Below the pieces are notes generated by a model. It ran no database searches, was not told where the DNA came from, and saw nothing but the letters and a program-made list of their open reading frames with translations. A DNA stretch of 64,000 nucleotides from DASXHZ01 sp036488085. Its GTDB lineage: Bacteria; Acidobacteriota; Thermoanaerobaculia; Gp7-AA8. Where the stretch lies: NCBI GenBank assembly GCA_036488085.1, contig DASXHZ010000053.1:16831-80830 (forward strand). Reading direction: 5' to 3'. Shown here one piece after another: positions 51,148 to 60,119 of the stretch; the stretch's first letter is position 1, and each line of letters begins with the position of its first letter. The position numbers and the translations under genes were made by a program.

Positions 51148-51882
51148 TTAAAACCGGATTGCGAGGAGCGTGACGTCGTCGTCGAACGCGACGTCATGCT
51201 CCCGCGCGTTGGCGAGCACGCCGTTCACGATCGAGCGTGCGTCGCGCGAGCCGCGCGCGTTGTGGGCCAGTGCGGCGGCGATCCGCTCGCTCCCGAACTC
51301 CGACCCCTCGGCAGTCTGTGCTTCCAGCAGCCCATCGCTGAAGAGCAGCAAGGACTCGCCGCGCGACATCTGCCTCTGCGTCGAGCACCAGCGCGAAGCC
51401 GGCAGCAGCCCCGCCACCGGTCCGGTCGAGTCGATCGGTTCGATCGTTCCCTCGCGACGGGCGATCAGCGGCGCGGGATGGCCGGCGTTCGCGATCGTCA
51501 GCAGCCCGTCGTCGCGGAGGTTCCCGATGACGACCGTCGCAAAGCGGCGGCTGTCGAGCAGCGGACGGAGAAACGTATGCAGCCGCATCATCGTCGTCGA
51601 AGGATCGCAGTGCGCGCTGGCGCATGAGGTGATCCGCTGCTCCAGCTCCTCCTGGATCATCGCCATCACGATGGCCGCCGGCAACCCCTTGCCCGACACG
51701 TCGCCGAGCGTGAACCACAGCAGATCGTGCTCGCGGTATGTGAAGTAAAAGTCACCCGTGAACGTGCGGGCGGCGCGCGAAAACGCGAACACATCAACAG
51801 GAGGGGCGGACGCCCTCGTCCGCCGATGTGCGGTCCGTTCAAACCTCGGAAGAATCATCTGCTCCAGCACGGAACACCTCAC
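51148..51882 (-). CDS. SpoIIE/PP2C-type protein phosphatase in the sigma-factor operon
   Basis: 244 aa from a GTG that overlaps the upstream stop (GTGA); in-frame ATGs at 51909 and 51900 are alternatives. PP2C core: FTGDFYFTYREHDLLWFTLG, DVSGKGLPAAIVMAM and the terminal DDDVTLLAIRF give the metal-binding Asp residues. Such phosphatases drive partner-switching or anti-sigma pathways. An 11-residue insert (18-28, AHRRTRASAPP) comes from a family A repeat, between LPRFERT and VDVFAFS. Third gene of the sigma/anti-sigma operon. Confidence 0.85.
   Translation of the reverse strand: MRCSVLEQMILPRFERTAHRRTRASAPPVDVFAFSRAARTFTGDFYFTYREHDLLWFTLGDVSGKGLPAAIVMAMIQEELEQRITSCASAHCDPSTTMMRLHTFLRPLLDSRRFATVVIGNLRDDGLLTIANAGHPAPLIARREGTIEPIDSTGPVAGLLPASRWCSTQRQMSRGESLLLFSDGLLEAQTAEGSEFGSERIAAALAHNARGSRDARSIVNGVLANAREHDVAFDDDVTLLAIRF
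51800..51826. repeat. Family A half element inside the phosphatase gene
   Basis: GGAGGGGCGGACGCCCTCGT-CCGCCG, one arm of the elements at 7119 and 19879, in frame on the minus strand. Confidence 0.8.
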
Positions 51883-52754
51883 GCCGCGAACGGCTGACAT
51901 CTCTTGCACGGCCGGAAGCCGTGCTCAATCGCGTCGTCGATATCGCGAAAAGGGACGACGTTTTCCTCCCGGATCCGGCGCGCGTCCTTGCAGGTCGGGC
52001 AGCAGACGATGTGCGTCGTCTTCGAGCCGATGAGCCGGACGCCCTCGCGCGCCAGCTCCTCGAGCCGCTCCACGTCGACCCCCTCGCGCTCCAGCATCTC
52101 GCGCTTCAACTTGCTGCCGAACGCGTACTTGCCGACGCCGCCCGATGCCGGCACGACGCGGTGACAAGGCACCACGAACGGCACGATGTTCCGCGCCACG
52201 CAGTTTGCCACCGCCCGTACCGCCTTAGGATTCCCGACCTGCTCGGCGAGCCACGAGTAGGATCGCACTTCGCCCTTCGGGATCCGCGACATCGACTCGA
52301 GCACTTTCGCTTCGAGATCATTCGCATCGTCCCTGTCAAAGTCGAGGTCGAGCCGAGGCTTGTCGACTCCTTCGCCGTGCAGCGCGGCCGTTACCTGTTT
52401 GCGCAGGTTCTCCGGCAGCTCCGCGCGTTCCAACGCCCGTCCGTACCGCTTCGCGTACCGGACGCGGAACTCGTCCTCGCTGCCGCGCGAGATCATCCGC
52501 AGGCCGCGGCGTGAGAACGCGACCCAGACGTCGTCGACACGGTCGAGTGAGTCGTGCGGCGCGATGTCGCGGAACGAGCGGGGCGAGGGGAGGGCCAGCG
52601 CCTTGACGGCGCGGGCCAGGCTCTCGACGTCGTGCAGCGAGTCTTCGCAGCTCCCGCAGGTCTTCAGGTGCTCGTCGACACTCGACTGCTCCGGCGCATC
52701 GAGCTCGCCGGTGCGGAGCGCATCGACTCGCGTCAGTACCGTTCTACATCGCAT
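51879..52754 (-). CDS. Anti-sigma zinc domain fused to O6-alkylguanine-DNA methyltransferase and Ada-type sensor
   Basis: 291 aa, three modules. (1) About 1-55: zinc anti-sigma-like domain, Cys3 and H29-x3-C33-x2-C36. (2) About 70-228: complete alkylguanine transferase, IPKGEVRSYSWLAEQVGNP and VPCHRV with acceptor Cys197, Glu224. (3) About 243-291: Ada metal-binding domain, C251-x3-C255-x27-C283-x2-C286 with GFRPCKRCQP, matching the Ada C38/C42/C69/C72 layout. The AraC domain of Ada is absent. The ATG (with GGGAG upstream) overlaps the sigma-factor 3' end by 11 bp. Likely senses DNA alkylation and controls the sigma factor; this is inference. Confidence 0.88.
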   Translation of the reverse strand: MRCRTVLTRVDALRTGELDAPEQSSVDEHLKTCGSCEDSLHDVESLARAVKALALPSPRSFRDIAPHDSLDRVDDVWVAFSRRGLRMISRGSEDEFRVRYAKRYGRALERAELPENLRKQVTAALHGEGVDKPRLDLDFDRDDANDLEAKVLESMSRIPKGEVRSYSWLAEQVGNPKAVRAVANCVARNIVPFVVPCHRVVPASGGVGKYAFGSKLKREMLEREGVDVERLEELAREGVRLIGSKTTHIVCCPTCKDARRIREENVVPFRDIDDAIEHGFRPCKRCQPFAA

Positions 52755-53361
52755 GAGTGACTCCCTTCTTTTCAAGTGCCTCGCGCAAGAGTCTCAACGC
52801 GCGGAACACTTTCCCGCGGAGCGCCGCCTCGGTCGATCCGATGGTCTTGGCAATCTCCGCGTAAGACATTTCCTCCATGAAGCGCAGCACGATCAGCTCG
52901 CGCGCGTCCACCGGGAGCAGCGCGATGGCGCGCTGCAACATCTCGACGTCCTCACGCCGCGCGAGCTCGGAATCGGCCGTACCGACATAAGGCCCGAGCC
53001 GGTCGTCGGAGAACTCCTCGAGCGGCCGGTTTAGCGCGCTCTTCTTCGAGCGCCGCTTGTTCAGCGACAGGTTGCGCACCGTCCGGAACAGCCATGGCCG
53101 CAACGCCAGCGCCGCGCAGCGCGCCTCGTCGTACTGCCGCGTGAGCGCCTTGTGCGCCCGCATCAGCGCGTCCTGCACGACTTCCTGCGCGTCGAACGGG
53201 TTCTGCAGGATGCCGTGTGCATAGTTGAAGAGCGCCGACTCGAAGTGGTCGATCAACCGCTCGAACGCCCCGCTCTGACATCGATGGACCGACAGCGCCA
53301 GGTTCTCCGCCGCCGGAACGTCTACGGTGGCAGCTTCGCCGCCTGTCCATGAATTCTTCAC
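52744..53361 (-). CDS. ECF-type RNA polymerase sigma factor
   Basis: 205 aa. Sigma-2 region (about 25-95: FERLIDHFESALFNYAHGIL, DAQEVVQDALMRAHKAL, ALRPWLFRTVRNLSLNKRR) and sigma-4 region (about 140-195: LLPVDARELIVLRFMEEMSY, AEIAKTIGSTEAALRGKVFR). The GTG start follows the divergent amidohydrolase promoter. First gene of an operon with the anti-sigma/alkyltransferase fusion and the SpoIIE phosphatase. Likely released on DNA alkylation to activate repair genes; the regulon is not visible here. Confidence 0.92.
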   Translation of the reverse strand: MKNSWTGGEAATVDVPAAENLALSVHRCQSGAFERLIDHFESALFNYAHGILQNPFDAQEVVQDALMRAHKALTRQYDEARCAALALRPWLFRTVRNLSLNKRRSKKSALNRPLEEFSDDRLGPYVGTADSELARREDVEMLQRAIALLPVDARELIVLRFMEEMSYAEIAKTIGSTEAALRGKVFRALRLLREALEKKGVTHAM

Positions 53362-53410
53362 GACTCTAAGAACACCCCTTTCGCTCGCCGCGTTCGCTTA
53401 TCCTCACGGC

Positions 53411-55003
<1,593 letters not shown>

Positions 55004-55015
55004 TACTCTGATTGT

Positions 55016-55255
55016 TTGAAGTTTCAGGTGATCGGCGATCTTCGCGGAATCGAGACGATCGCGTCTGGCGTCGCCGTCCGTGATCGTCGCCGATTGAATC
55101 GAGAGTACGGTCGAGCCAGGTGGAAGAAGATGGAAGGCTTCGCGACCGTCAGGCTCGCGGATGCTACGATTTCTGACGCGGAACTTCACTGGTATTAAGC
55201 GCATGGCATCGGCAAGAAAGAAACCAAGTTCAAGAAACCAATCGACCTTCGGTAA
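55016..55255 (+). pseudogene. Small conserved protein with premature TAA stop
   Basis: Reads from TTG: KFQVIGDLRGIETIASGVAV, RDRRRLNREYGRARWKKMEG, ATVRLADATISDAELHWY, then TAA (55196-55198), then in the same frame AHGIGKKETKFKKPIDLR and stop. The family I recall has HWYEAHGIG at this point, so GAA has probably become TAA by one substitution. The product may still be made as a 60-residue form. The next gene starts inside its distal part, suggesting a conserved pair. Function unknown. Confidence 0.7.
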
Positions 55256-55493
55256 GCCGAAAGCCGGGCTGAAGGCCGAGCGCCATTACGTCATCTGCAT
55301 TCGCAACGATGACTACGCAGCGTCTCTCGAGCTAAAGAAGCTGTACGAAGTTCTGGACGACGAATTTGGCGCCAACCATCAGATGATCCGCGTCATCGAC
55401 GAGTCGGGTGAGGATTACCTCTACCCCGGGTCCTACTTCGTGAGGGTCGATTTGCCAGCCTCGGTCGAGCGTACGCTGCGCAAGATCGCGTAG
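55203..55493 (+). CDS. Conserved hypothetical protein (paired with the gene before it)
   Basis: 96 aa. A basic N-terminus is followed by a widespread but uncharacterised core: HYVICIRNDDYAASLELKKL, YEVLDDEFG, IRVIDESGEDYLYPGSYFVR and VDLPASVERTL. Family function is unknown to me; such genes often travel with the preceding small gene, in a layout like a toxin-antitoxin pair. The ATG at 55203 is chosen; the open frame begins at 55161. Confidence 0.7.
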   Translation: MASARKKPSSRNQSTFGKPKAGLKAERHYVICIRNDDYAASLELKKLYEVLDDEFGANHQMIRVIDESGEDYLYPGSYFVRVDLPASVERTLRKIA

Positions 55494-55496
55494 CGC

Positions 55497-57209
55497 TTAC
55501 GACGTCCCATCCTCCAGAGTGATCCACTTTCTCTGATAGGCGAACGAGATCGCGAGCAGGATCACGCCGAGGCCGATGAACGACAGGATGCGGTAGATAC
55601 GCTCGAGCGCGTTGATGTCGAAGAAGAACACCTTCGCGACGGTGATTCCTATTAACAGCAGCGCGAGCCAGCGGAGGAAGGCGAGGTGGCGTCGGAAGCC
55701 GACGATCATCAGCGCGGCGCCGTAGGCCATCCAGATTGCGGAGCGGGTGAAGTTGCGCGCCAGGTTGGTGTGTATGCGATTCGCTTCGAGCGTCAGCGCG
55801 ATGACCGCCAATGCGTTGCCGGCCGTCACGGCAATCTGCCAGAGCGAGTCGCGGTGCCGGTGCGCAATCGCGCCGAGGACGCCGATCGCGATGGCGTAGG
55901 TAAGAGCGCGCCAGTTCATCAGCACGTGCTGCGGCGCGAACTTGTCGATGAAGAGCAGGCGGAAGATGCCCGCGACCAGCGCGATCCCGCCGAGGAGGCG
56001 GAACACCTGCGCGCGGGACTGGGAGAGACGTGGCGCGATGAGGAGGAGCGCGGCCGATTCCGCGAGCCACCCGACGGTGATCCACAGCTCGTTCAACCTC
56101 AGCGGAATCGCGATCGTGATGAATCCGAGCGCCAAAGCGAGATGCGCCGCCGCCAGATCCTCGCGGTCGACTCCTCGCAGCTTCAGCGCCCCCGCGATGA
56201 TGAGGAAGAGCGCCGCGAGCGAGACCGCGTACCACGCGAGCCGGCTCGGCGTCGCGTTCATCATCGCGCTGAGCTGCGCGAAATAGACGATCGCGTTCGC
56301 GAACGGCAGGACGAGGACGCCTTGCGAGGGTGGGTCGACATCCCACCTCCGCAATAGCGGCACGATCGCGAACAACAGGAAGAACAGCGTCGCGAGCCCG
56401 ATCGTCCGCGTCATGACCGCGGGCTCGTAGTGGTTCGCCGCCCAACCGATGTACAGCACCAGCGTTCCGAAGAACGCGACCGCCAGCGCGCGCAGCCACG
56501 GGTGGAGGACGAGGAGCACGACGGCGGCGAAGTCGAGGAGCGCGACGTAGGTGAAAAGCGCCGTCTCGTGGTCGCCGCCGGTGGAGAGGAGGATCGGCGT
56601 CATGAACCCGCCGGTGAGCGCCACGCCGGCGAGGAACTGCGAGCGGTGCCGCAGCGCGAGCGCGACCACGATCGCGGTCACGACGATCATCGCGCCGAAC
56701 GCCGCCGCGCCGGAGACGAGCGTGTACATCTGCGATGCCGCCCAGATGGTCAGGTAAAGAATCCCCGCGCCGAGGATGTCGAGCGAGTGCGCGAACAGCT
56801 CGTGCCCGCGCGCACGCAGCGCTTCGCCCCACGCCAGAAGCGCGATTCCGACCGCCGCCCCGATCGCTACGCGCATCGACGGCCCGATCCAGTTGTTGTC
56901 GACCGCGTACTTGAGGAAGAACGCCGCCCCGAACATCACCGCCGCGATCCCGACGCGGTTCAGCCAGTGCGCCCCGATGCGCGTCTCGAGCGCCTGCGCT
57001 CCATGCGGTGACGCAAGCGCCGCATTCGGACCGTCATCTCCCTCTCCGTCCGCGAGAGCGTGGTCCAAAGGGCCGGATGAGGGGCGTGCGCCCTCGGAAA
57101 GCGTGCCCGGATCCGCACCCTCCGGCGTCCGGACGATCCCCAGTCGCTGCTCGATCGCCGCCAGCCGCGCCCGAATCTCCCGGATCTCTTCGTCAGCCGC
57201 CACGACCAT
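55497..57209 (-). CDS. DUF2339 polytopic membrane protein
   Basis: 570 aa. An N-terminal helix (EEIREIRARLAAIEQRLG), a low-complexity linker (about 25-70), then about 16-18 membrane helices beginning IGAHWLNRVGIAAVMFGAAF, the DUF2339 signature. The linker is encoded partly by a family D repeat (SEGARPSSGPLDHALADGEG). Function unknown; members are often linked to envelope biogenesis. The ATG at 57209 is preferred over GTG 57224. Confidence 0.85.
   Translation of the reverse strand: MVVAADEEIREIRARLAAIEQRLGIVRTPEGADPGTLSEGARPSSGPLDHALADGEGDDGPNAALASPHGAQALETRIGAHWLNRVGIAAVMFGAAFFLKYAVDNNWIGPSMRVAIGAAVGIALLAWGEALRARGHELFAHSLDILGAGILYLTIWAASQMYTLVSGAAAFGAMIVVTAIVVALALRHRSQFLAGVALTGGFMTPILLSTGGDHETALFTYVALLDFAAVVLLVLHPWLRALAVAFFGTLVLYIGWAANHYEPAVMTRTIGLATLFFLLFAIVPLLRRWDVDPPSQGVLVLPFANAIVYFAQLSAMMNATPSRLAWYAVSLAALFLIIAGALKLRGVDREDLAAAHLALALGFITIAIPLRLNELWITVGWLAESAALLLIAPRLSQSRAQVFRLLGGIALVAGIFRLLFIDKFAPQHVLMNWRALTYAIAIGVLGAIAHRHRDSLWQIAVTAGNALAVIALTLEANRIHTNLARNFTRSAIWMAYGAALMIVGFRRHLAFLRWLALLLIGITVAKVFFFDINALERIYRILSFIGLGVILLAISFAYQRKWITLEDGTS
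57034..57093. repeat. Family D repeat inside the DUF2339 gene
   Basis: TCATCTCCCTCTCCGTCCGC ... GGGCCGGATGAGGGGCGTGC; corresponds to the CTCCCTCTCC/GGGTGAGGGGCGCGC half of the elements at 25120 and 32337. Read in frame as the linker before the first DUF2339 helix. Confidence 0.7.
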
Positions 57210-57435
57210 CAAGTCTACCGGCACTATCGGTTTTCAGTGGAACGCAGCGACGTCAGGGGCGCATCAATCCACTCGTGCAGGTCTATTGCCCAGTATCACA
57301 GGACAAGATACCTAAATGTTCCCGCGCTTTCAGTATCCGCATCCGAAGACCCGGAAGATGGTGGGGAGGTACTCTCGGTGCGATGGCGGAGTTCTTCGAG
57401 CCAGGTTCAAAGCGCCCCCTCCTCCTCCACGCCCC

Positions 57436-58122
57436 TCACGCCGCCCGCCGCAAGTCCATCGCCGTGTGCCACTGCAGCGGCGAGATCGCTTCGCGGGGGG
57501 CGAACTCGATGTGAATGACTCGGTGGTGGGCGGCGTCGTGGGCGGCGGACGAGGCGTGGAGCAGGAGGGGGCGCATGAGGATGATTCCGCCTTGTCCCAC
57601 GAGCAGCTCGGCGGCTGGTGTCTTCGCGGCAACCTCGGCGATCCGGGAGTCGGACATCTTGCCGAGGCGGTGACTGCCGGGGACGACGCGGAGGGGGCCG
57701 TTCTCGGCGCCGCAAGGGTCGAGGTGGACGCGGACGGCGATCATCTGCTCGAGGACGCGCGACGGCGGCTCGACGTGCAATGAGCCTGATTTGTTGCTCC
57801 AGGGGCCATAGCCGGGGACGTCCATCCTCTCTTTGATGGCGATGGCGCGGTCCTGGTGCCACTGCACGCGCCAGTTCGAGTCAACCGTCTTGTCGAACAT
57901 AGTGGCTTTGACCGCCACGAGATCGCGGCCGAGGACCGACCAGAGATAGCGGCCAAGGCTTCCCTGCTGGAGGAGCTGCATGACGCTCGGATGCGAGATC
58001 AGGTGGCGCACGCCGCCGCGGCCGCCGCTGGTGGGAGGGAGCGATGACGCGAGGTGCTCGCATTGATGCCGGGCCAGAATCAGGTCGGAGAGGGTGTAGC
58101 CGTCGGCGTCAAGCTCGTTCAC
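57436..58122 (-). CDS. Phytanoyl-CoA dioxygenase (PhyH) family protein
   Basis: 228 aa Fe(II)/2-oxoglutarate oxygenase. WRVQWHQDRAIAIKERMD gives the HxD iron ligands. VVPGSHRLGKMSDSRIAE is a typical PhyH segment. LLLHASSAAHDAAHHRVIHI gives the distal His and the 2-oxoglutarate Arg. Hydroxylates an unknown small molecule. The GTG at 58122 is used because the frame further upstream runs through the divergent Uma2 gene. Confidence 0.85.
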   Translation of the reverse strand: MNELDADGYTLSDLILARHQCEHLASSLPPTSGGRGGVRHLISHPSVMQLLQQGSLGRYLWSVLGRDLVAVKATMFDKTVDSNWRVQWHQDRAIAIKERMDVPGYGPWSNKSGSLHVEPPSRVLEQMIAVRVHLDPCGAENGPLRVVPGSHRLGKMSDSRIAEVAAKTPAAELLVGQGGIILMRPLLLHASSAAHDAAHHRVIHIEFAPREAISPLQWHTAMDLRRAA

Positions 58123-58167
58123 CGGCGGATGGTATCGCGAAAGGTCGTGCAGACCGCCGGTGGTACG

Positions 58168-58785
58168 ATGGATTTCGCTATGTCCTTCGCCTCGCAGCAC
58201 CCTGCGCTGCCGCAACTCGGAGAGCCGATGACTCTCGATCAGTGGGCTGCGCTGCCGGAGGACGAGCCCGGTGAGCTGGTCGACGGCCGGTTGGAGGAGG
58301 AGGAAGTGCCGAATCTCGTCCACGAAACCGTCGTAGCCTGGTTGATTTGGGTATTCAAGAATTGGCTCGGGCAAGGCGGGTGGGTGTTCGGTTCTGAGGC
58401 CAAGTACGCCGTGCGTGCGAATCGTGGAAGAAAGCCGGACGTCACCGTATATCTCGGCGGCGACGGCAGTCGCTTACCGCGCGACGGCATCGTCCGCGTG
58501 CCGCCCGACATCGCTGTGGAAGTCGTTTCTCCGTCGCCGCGCGATGAGCGGCGCGATCGCATCGAGAAGATGGACGAGTACGCCGCGTTCGGCGTCCGCT
58601 TCTATTGGATCCTCGACCCGGGGCTGCAGTCGCTCGAGATTTTCGAGCTCACCGGCGGACGTTATGCGCGCGAGGCTCGGGCTACCGAAGGGCGATTGGA
58701 GTCGGTACCGGGATGCGCAGGGCTGACCATCGATCTCGACGACCTTTGGAACGATTTGTCCCGGCTCGGTCCACCGGCCGAGTGA
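58168..58785 (+). CDS. Uma2 family endonuclease (PD-(D/E)XK-like)
   Basis: 205 aa. Uma2/DUF820 pattern: GEPMTLDQWAALPEDEPGEL, VDGRLEEEEVPNLVHE, then RKPDVTVYLGG and PPDIAVEVVSPSPRDERRDR, which supply the D...E-x-V core, and KMDEYAAFGVRFYWILDP. Predicted restriction-like nuclease fold; no partner genes for defence are seen, and Uma2 functions remain mostly undefined. The ATG at 58168 is chosen; 58180 is an alternative. Confidence 0.87.
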   Translation: MDFAMSFASQHPALPQLGEPMTLDQWAALPEDEPGELVDGRLEEEEVPNLVHETVVAWLIWVFKNWLGQGGWVFGSEAKYAVRANRGRKPDVTVYLGGDGSRLPRDGIVRVPPDIAVEVVSPSPRDERRDRIEKMDEYAAFGVRFYWILDPGLQSLEIFELTGGRYAREARATEGRLESVPGCAGLTIDLDDLWNDLSRLGPPAE

Positions 58786-58788
58786 CGC

Positions 58789-59121
58789 CTACGACTCGAG
58801 CGAAACCCACGCGCGCGTGAGGCTGACGGACTTCGTATCCGCGGGCCAGGCGTTCGCCGCGAGGTAGTAATACCCGTCGCCGAGGCGACGCGATTTGGCG
58901 GTGAGCTCGGTGACGCTGCGGCACATGGCGTGGTTGCCGCGCACGGCCGCGCAGTCGACGGTCACGCCGGTGCGTTCCGCGACGCCGTCGAAGACCTGAA
59001 TCTCGTCGAACACTTTCTCCACAGTTCGCCTCGGCACCCTCTCTTTCACAAATGAGGCCGACTTGGGGACACCCGGCTTCACGGTCAACTCAATCGGTGC
59101 GGCGGCAGGAGTAACGACCAC
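58789..59121 (-). CDS. Hypothetical protein
   Basis: 110 aa from a GTG inside the 3' end of the upstream gene (37-bp overlap). Mixed composition, two Cys, no membrane segment and no domain I recognise. The N-terminal PAAAPIELTVKPGVPKSASF looks like a flexible, perhaps extracytoplasmic, linker. Last of three co-directional small genes. Confidence 0.55.
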   Translation of the reverse strand: MVVTPAAAPIELTVKPGVPKSASFVKERVPRRTVEKVFDEIQVFDGVAERTGVTVDCAAVRGNHAMCRSVTELTAKSRRLGDGYYYLAANAWPADTKSVSLTRAWVSLES

Positions 59122-59483
59122 TTCGTGGCCGCGGCCATGTCGAGCAGGAACTCGGTGGCGCGGCCGTGCGAACGGAGGCGCAGTACTGCGCCGTCGGCGA
59201 TCCCGCCGGTCACGAGGTCGGAGCCGTATTCGACCTCGTCGATCTGCACGATGTCGATCGAGGCGTCGAGGTCGGCGTTGCCGTAGAGGATCTGTTGCTG
59301 CCCGAGCGTCAGCGCGACGGGGATGTGGTTGCGCCCGTCGATGAGATGCGCGTGCGAGACGAGGCGGGCGCCGGGACTGTGCTCGGCGGCCGCGAAGCGG
59401 ACGTCATCGCGGCGGCGGTGGATGGTCCACGCGAGTGCGGCGATGGCGATGATGGCGAGAGCGACGAGCGCTGTGCCGAGCAT
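59085..59483 (-). CDS. Small membrane-anchored hypothetical protein
   Basis: 132 aa. One N-terminal membrane helix (LGTALVALAIIAIAALAWTI), then a soluble beta-rich domain (GRNHIPVALTLGQQQILYGN, DASIDIVQIDEVEYGSDLV). It ends EFLLDMAAATKWSLLLPPHR. No recognised family. Starts 3 bp after the stop of the upstream small gene. Confidence 0.65.
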   Translation of the reverse strand: MLGTALVALAIIAIAALAWTIHRRRDDVRFAAAEHSPGARLVSHAHLIDGRNHIPVALTLGQQQILYGNADLDASIDIVQIDEVEYGSDLVTGGIADGAVLRLRSHGRATEFLLDMAAATKWSLLLPPHRLS

Positions 59484-59486
59484 CAG

Positions 59487-59726
59487 CTAGTCCGGAAGGA
59501 CGATGCTGGCCCACGGCATCTTGCGCACCGCGAGGATCTTCGCGTCGAGCTCCTGCTGGGTCGCTCTCGCACCGAGCTCCCGCTGGATGTACGCCACCTC
59601 GGGAGAGACGAGCGCGCTGGCGAGCAGCCGCTTCGCAGCCTTCCGGAGGTTGAGCTCCGACACGGCCACTCGGGCGGTCTTCGCGCTGGCGTCGCTGCTG
59701 CCCGGGACTTTGGTCTGGATGATCAT
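59487..59726 (-). CDS. Hypothetical small protein
   Basis: 79 aa. The ATG at 59726 has AAAGGGG 5 bp upstream, better than the GTG/ATG two codons before. Helical, with KTARVAVSELNLRKAAKRLL and SPEVAYIQRELGARATQQEL; no Cys clusters or membrane segments. No family recognised. Opens a three-gene cluster of unknown function. Confidence 0.6.
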   Translation of the reverse strand: MIIQTKVPGSSDASAKTARVAVSELNLRKAAKRLLASALVSPEVAYIQRELGARATQQELDAKILAVRKMPWASIVLPD

Positions 59727-60119
59727 GCACACCCCTTTTTTTGGATCGTCGACTAAGAGGAGCGAGCCCAGGGCGGAGGACTTAGTTCGTCCGAGCTGGT
59801 AGCCGCGGAGGCTTCCGCAGCGTTTTCAATATACAGAACCAAGGGTGCTTACGGGAAACTCCCTGGAGTTATTTAAGAAACCGAAGGCCCGACTCCGGAC
59901 CCGCCACGCGGACGCCGTGTCGGAGGCGCGGATCGCGTGTCGGAGGTCCTGTAGGGCGTGTCGGAGGTCCTGACGAGCATGGCGGAGGCGCCGACAGCCG
60001 CGAGATCGCCAACCTCAACCGTGGTCCCCTCTTTGCATCGCGGCGCTGGCAGCCGGACCGCGCCTTGGGATCGGCGCTGTGTCCTGACTGCACCTCAAAA
60101 CTAACCGGAGAACGAACGC
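59727..60119. other. Intergenic region before the HAMP-array sensor
   Basis: 393 bp. It contains a four-copy ~21-bp tandem repeat (59916-59999) and an AT-rich stretch around 59820-59880 that may hold the sensor's promoter. No gene or known riboswitch was recognised. Confidence 0.5.
59916..59999. repeat. Four tandem ~21-bp units
   Basis: CGTGTCGGAGGCGCGGATCG, CGTGTCGGAGGTCCTGTAGG, CGTGTCGGAGGTCCTGACGA and GCATGGCGGAGGCGCCGACA occur head to tail with 20-21 bp spacing. Confidence 0.65.

Noticed and set aside
58168..58785. Uma2 nuclease as part of a defence island
   Set aside because: Neighbours are a PhyH oxygenase and small hypotheticals; no restriction, toxin or other defence genes are present.
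59727..60119. Riboswitch upstream of the HAMP sensor
   Set aside because: No conserved core of a known class (c-di-GMP, cobalamin, TPP, SAM) could be matched by eye.
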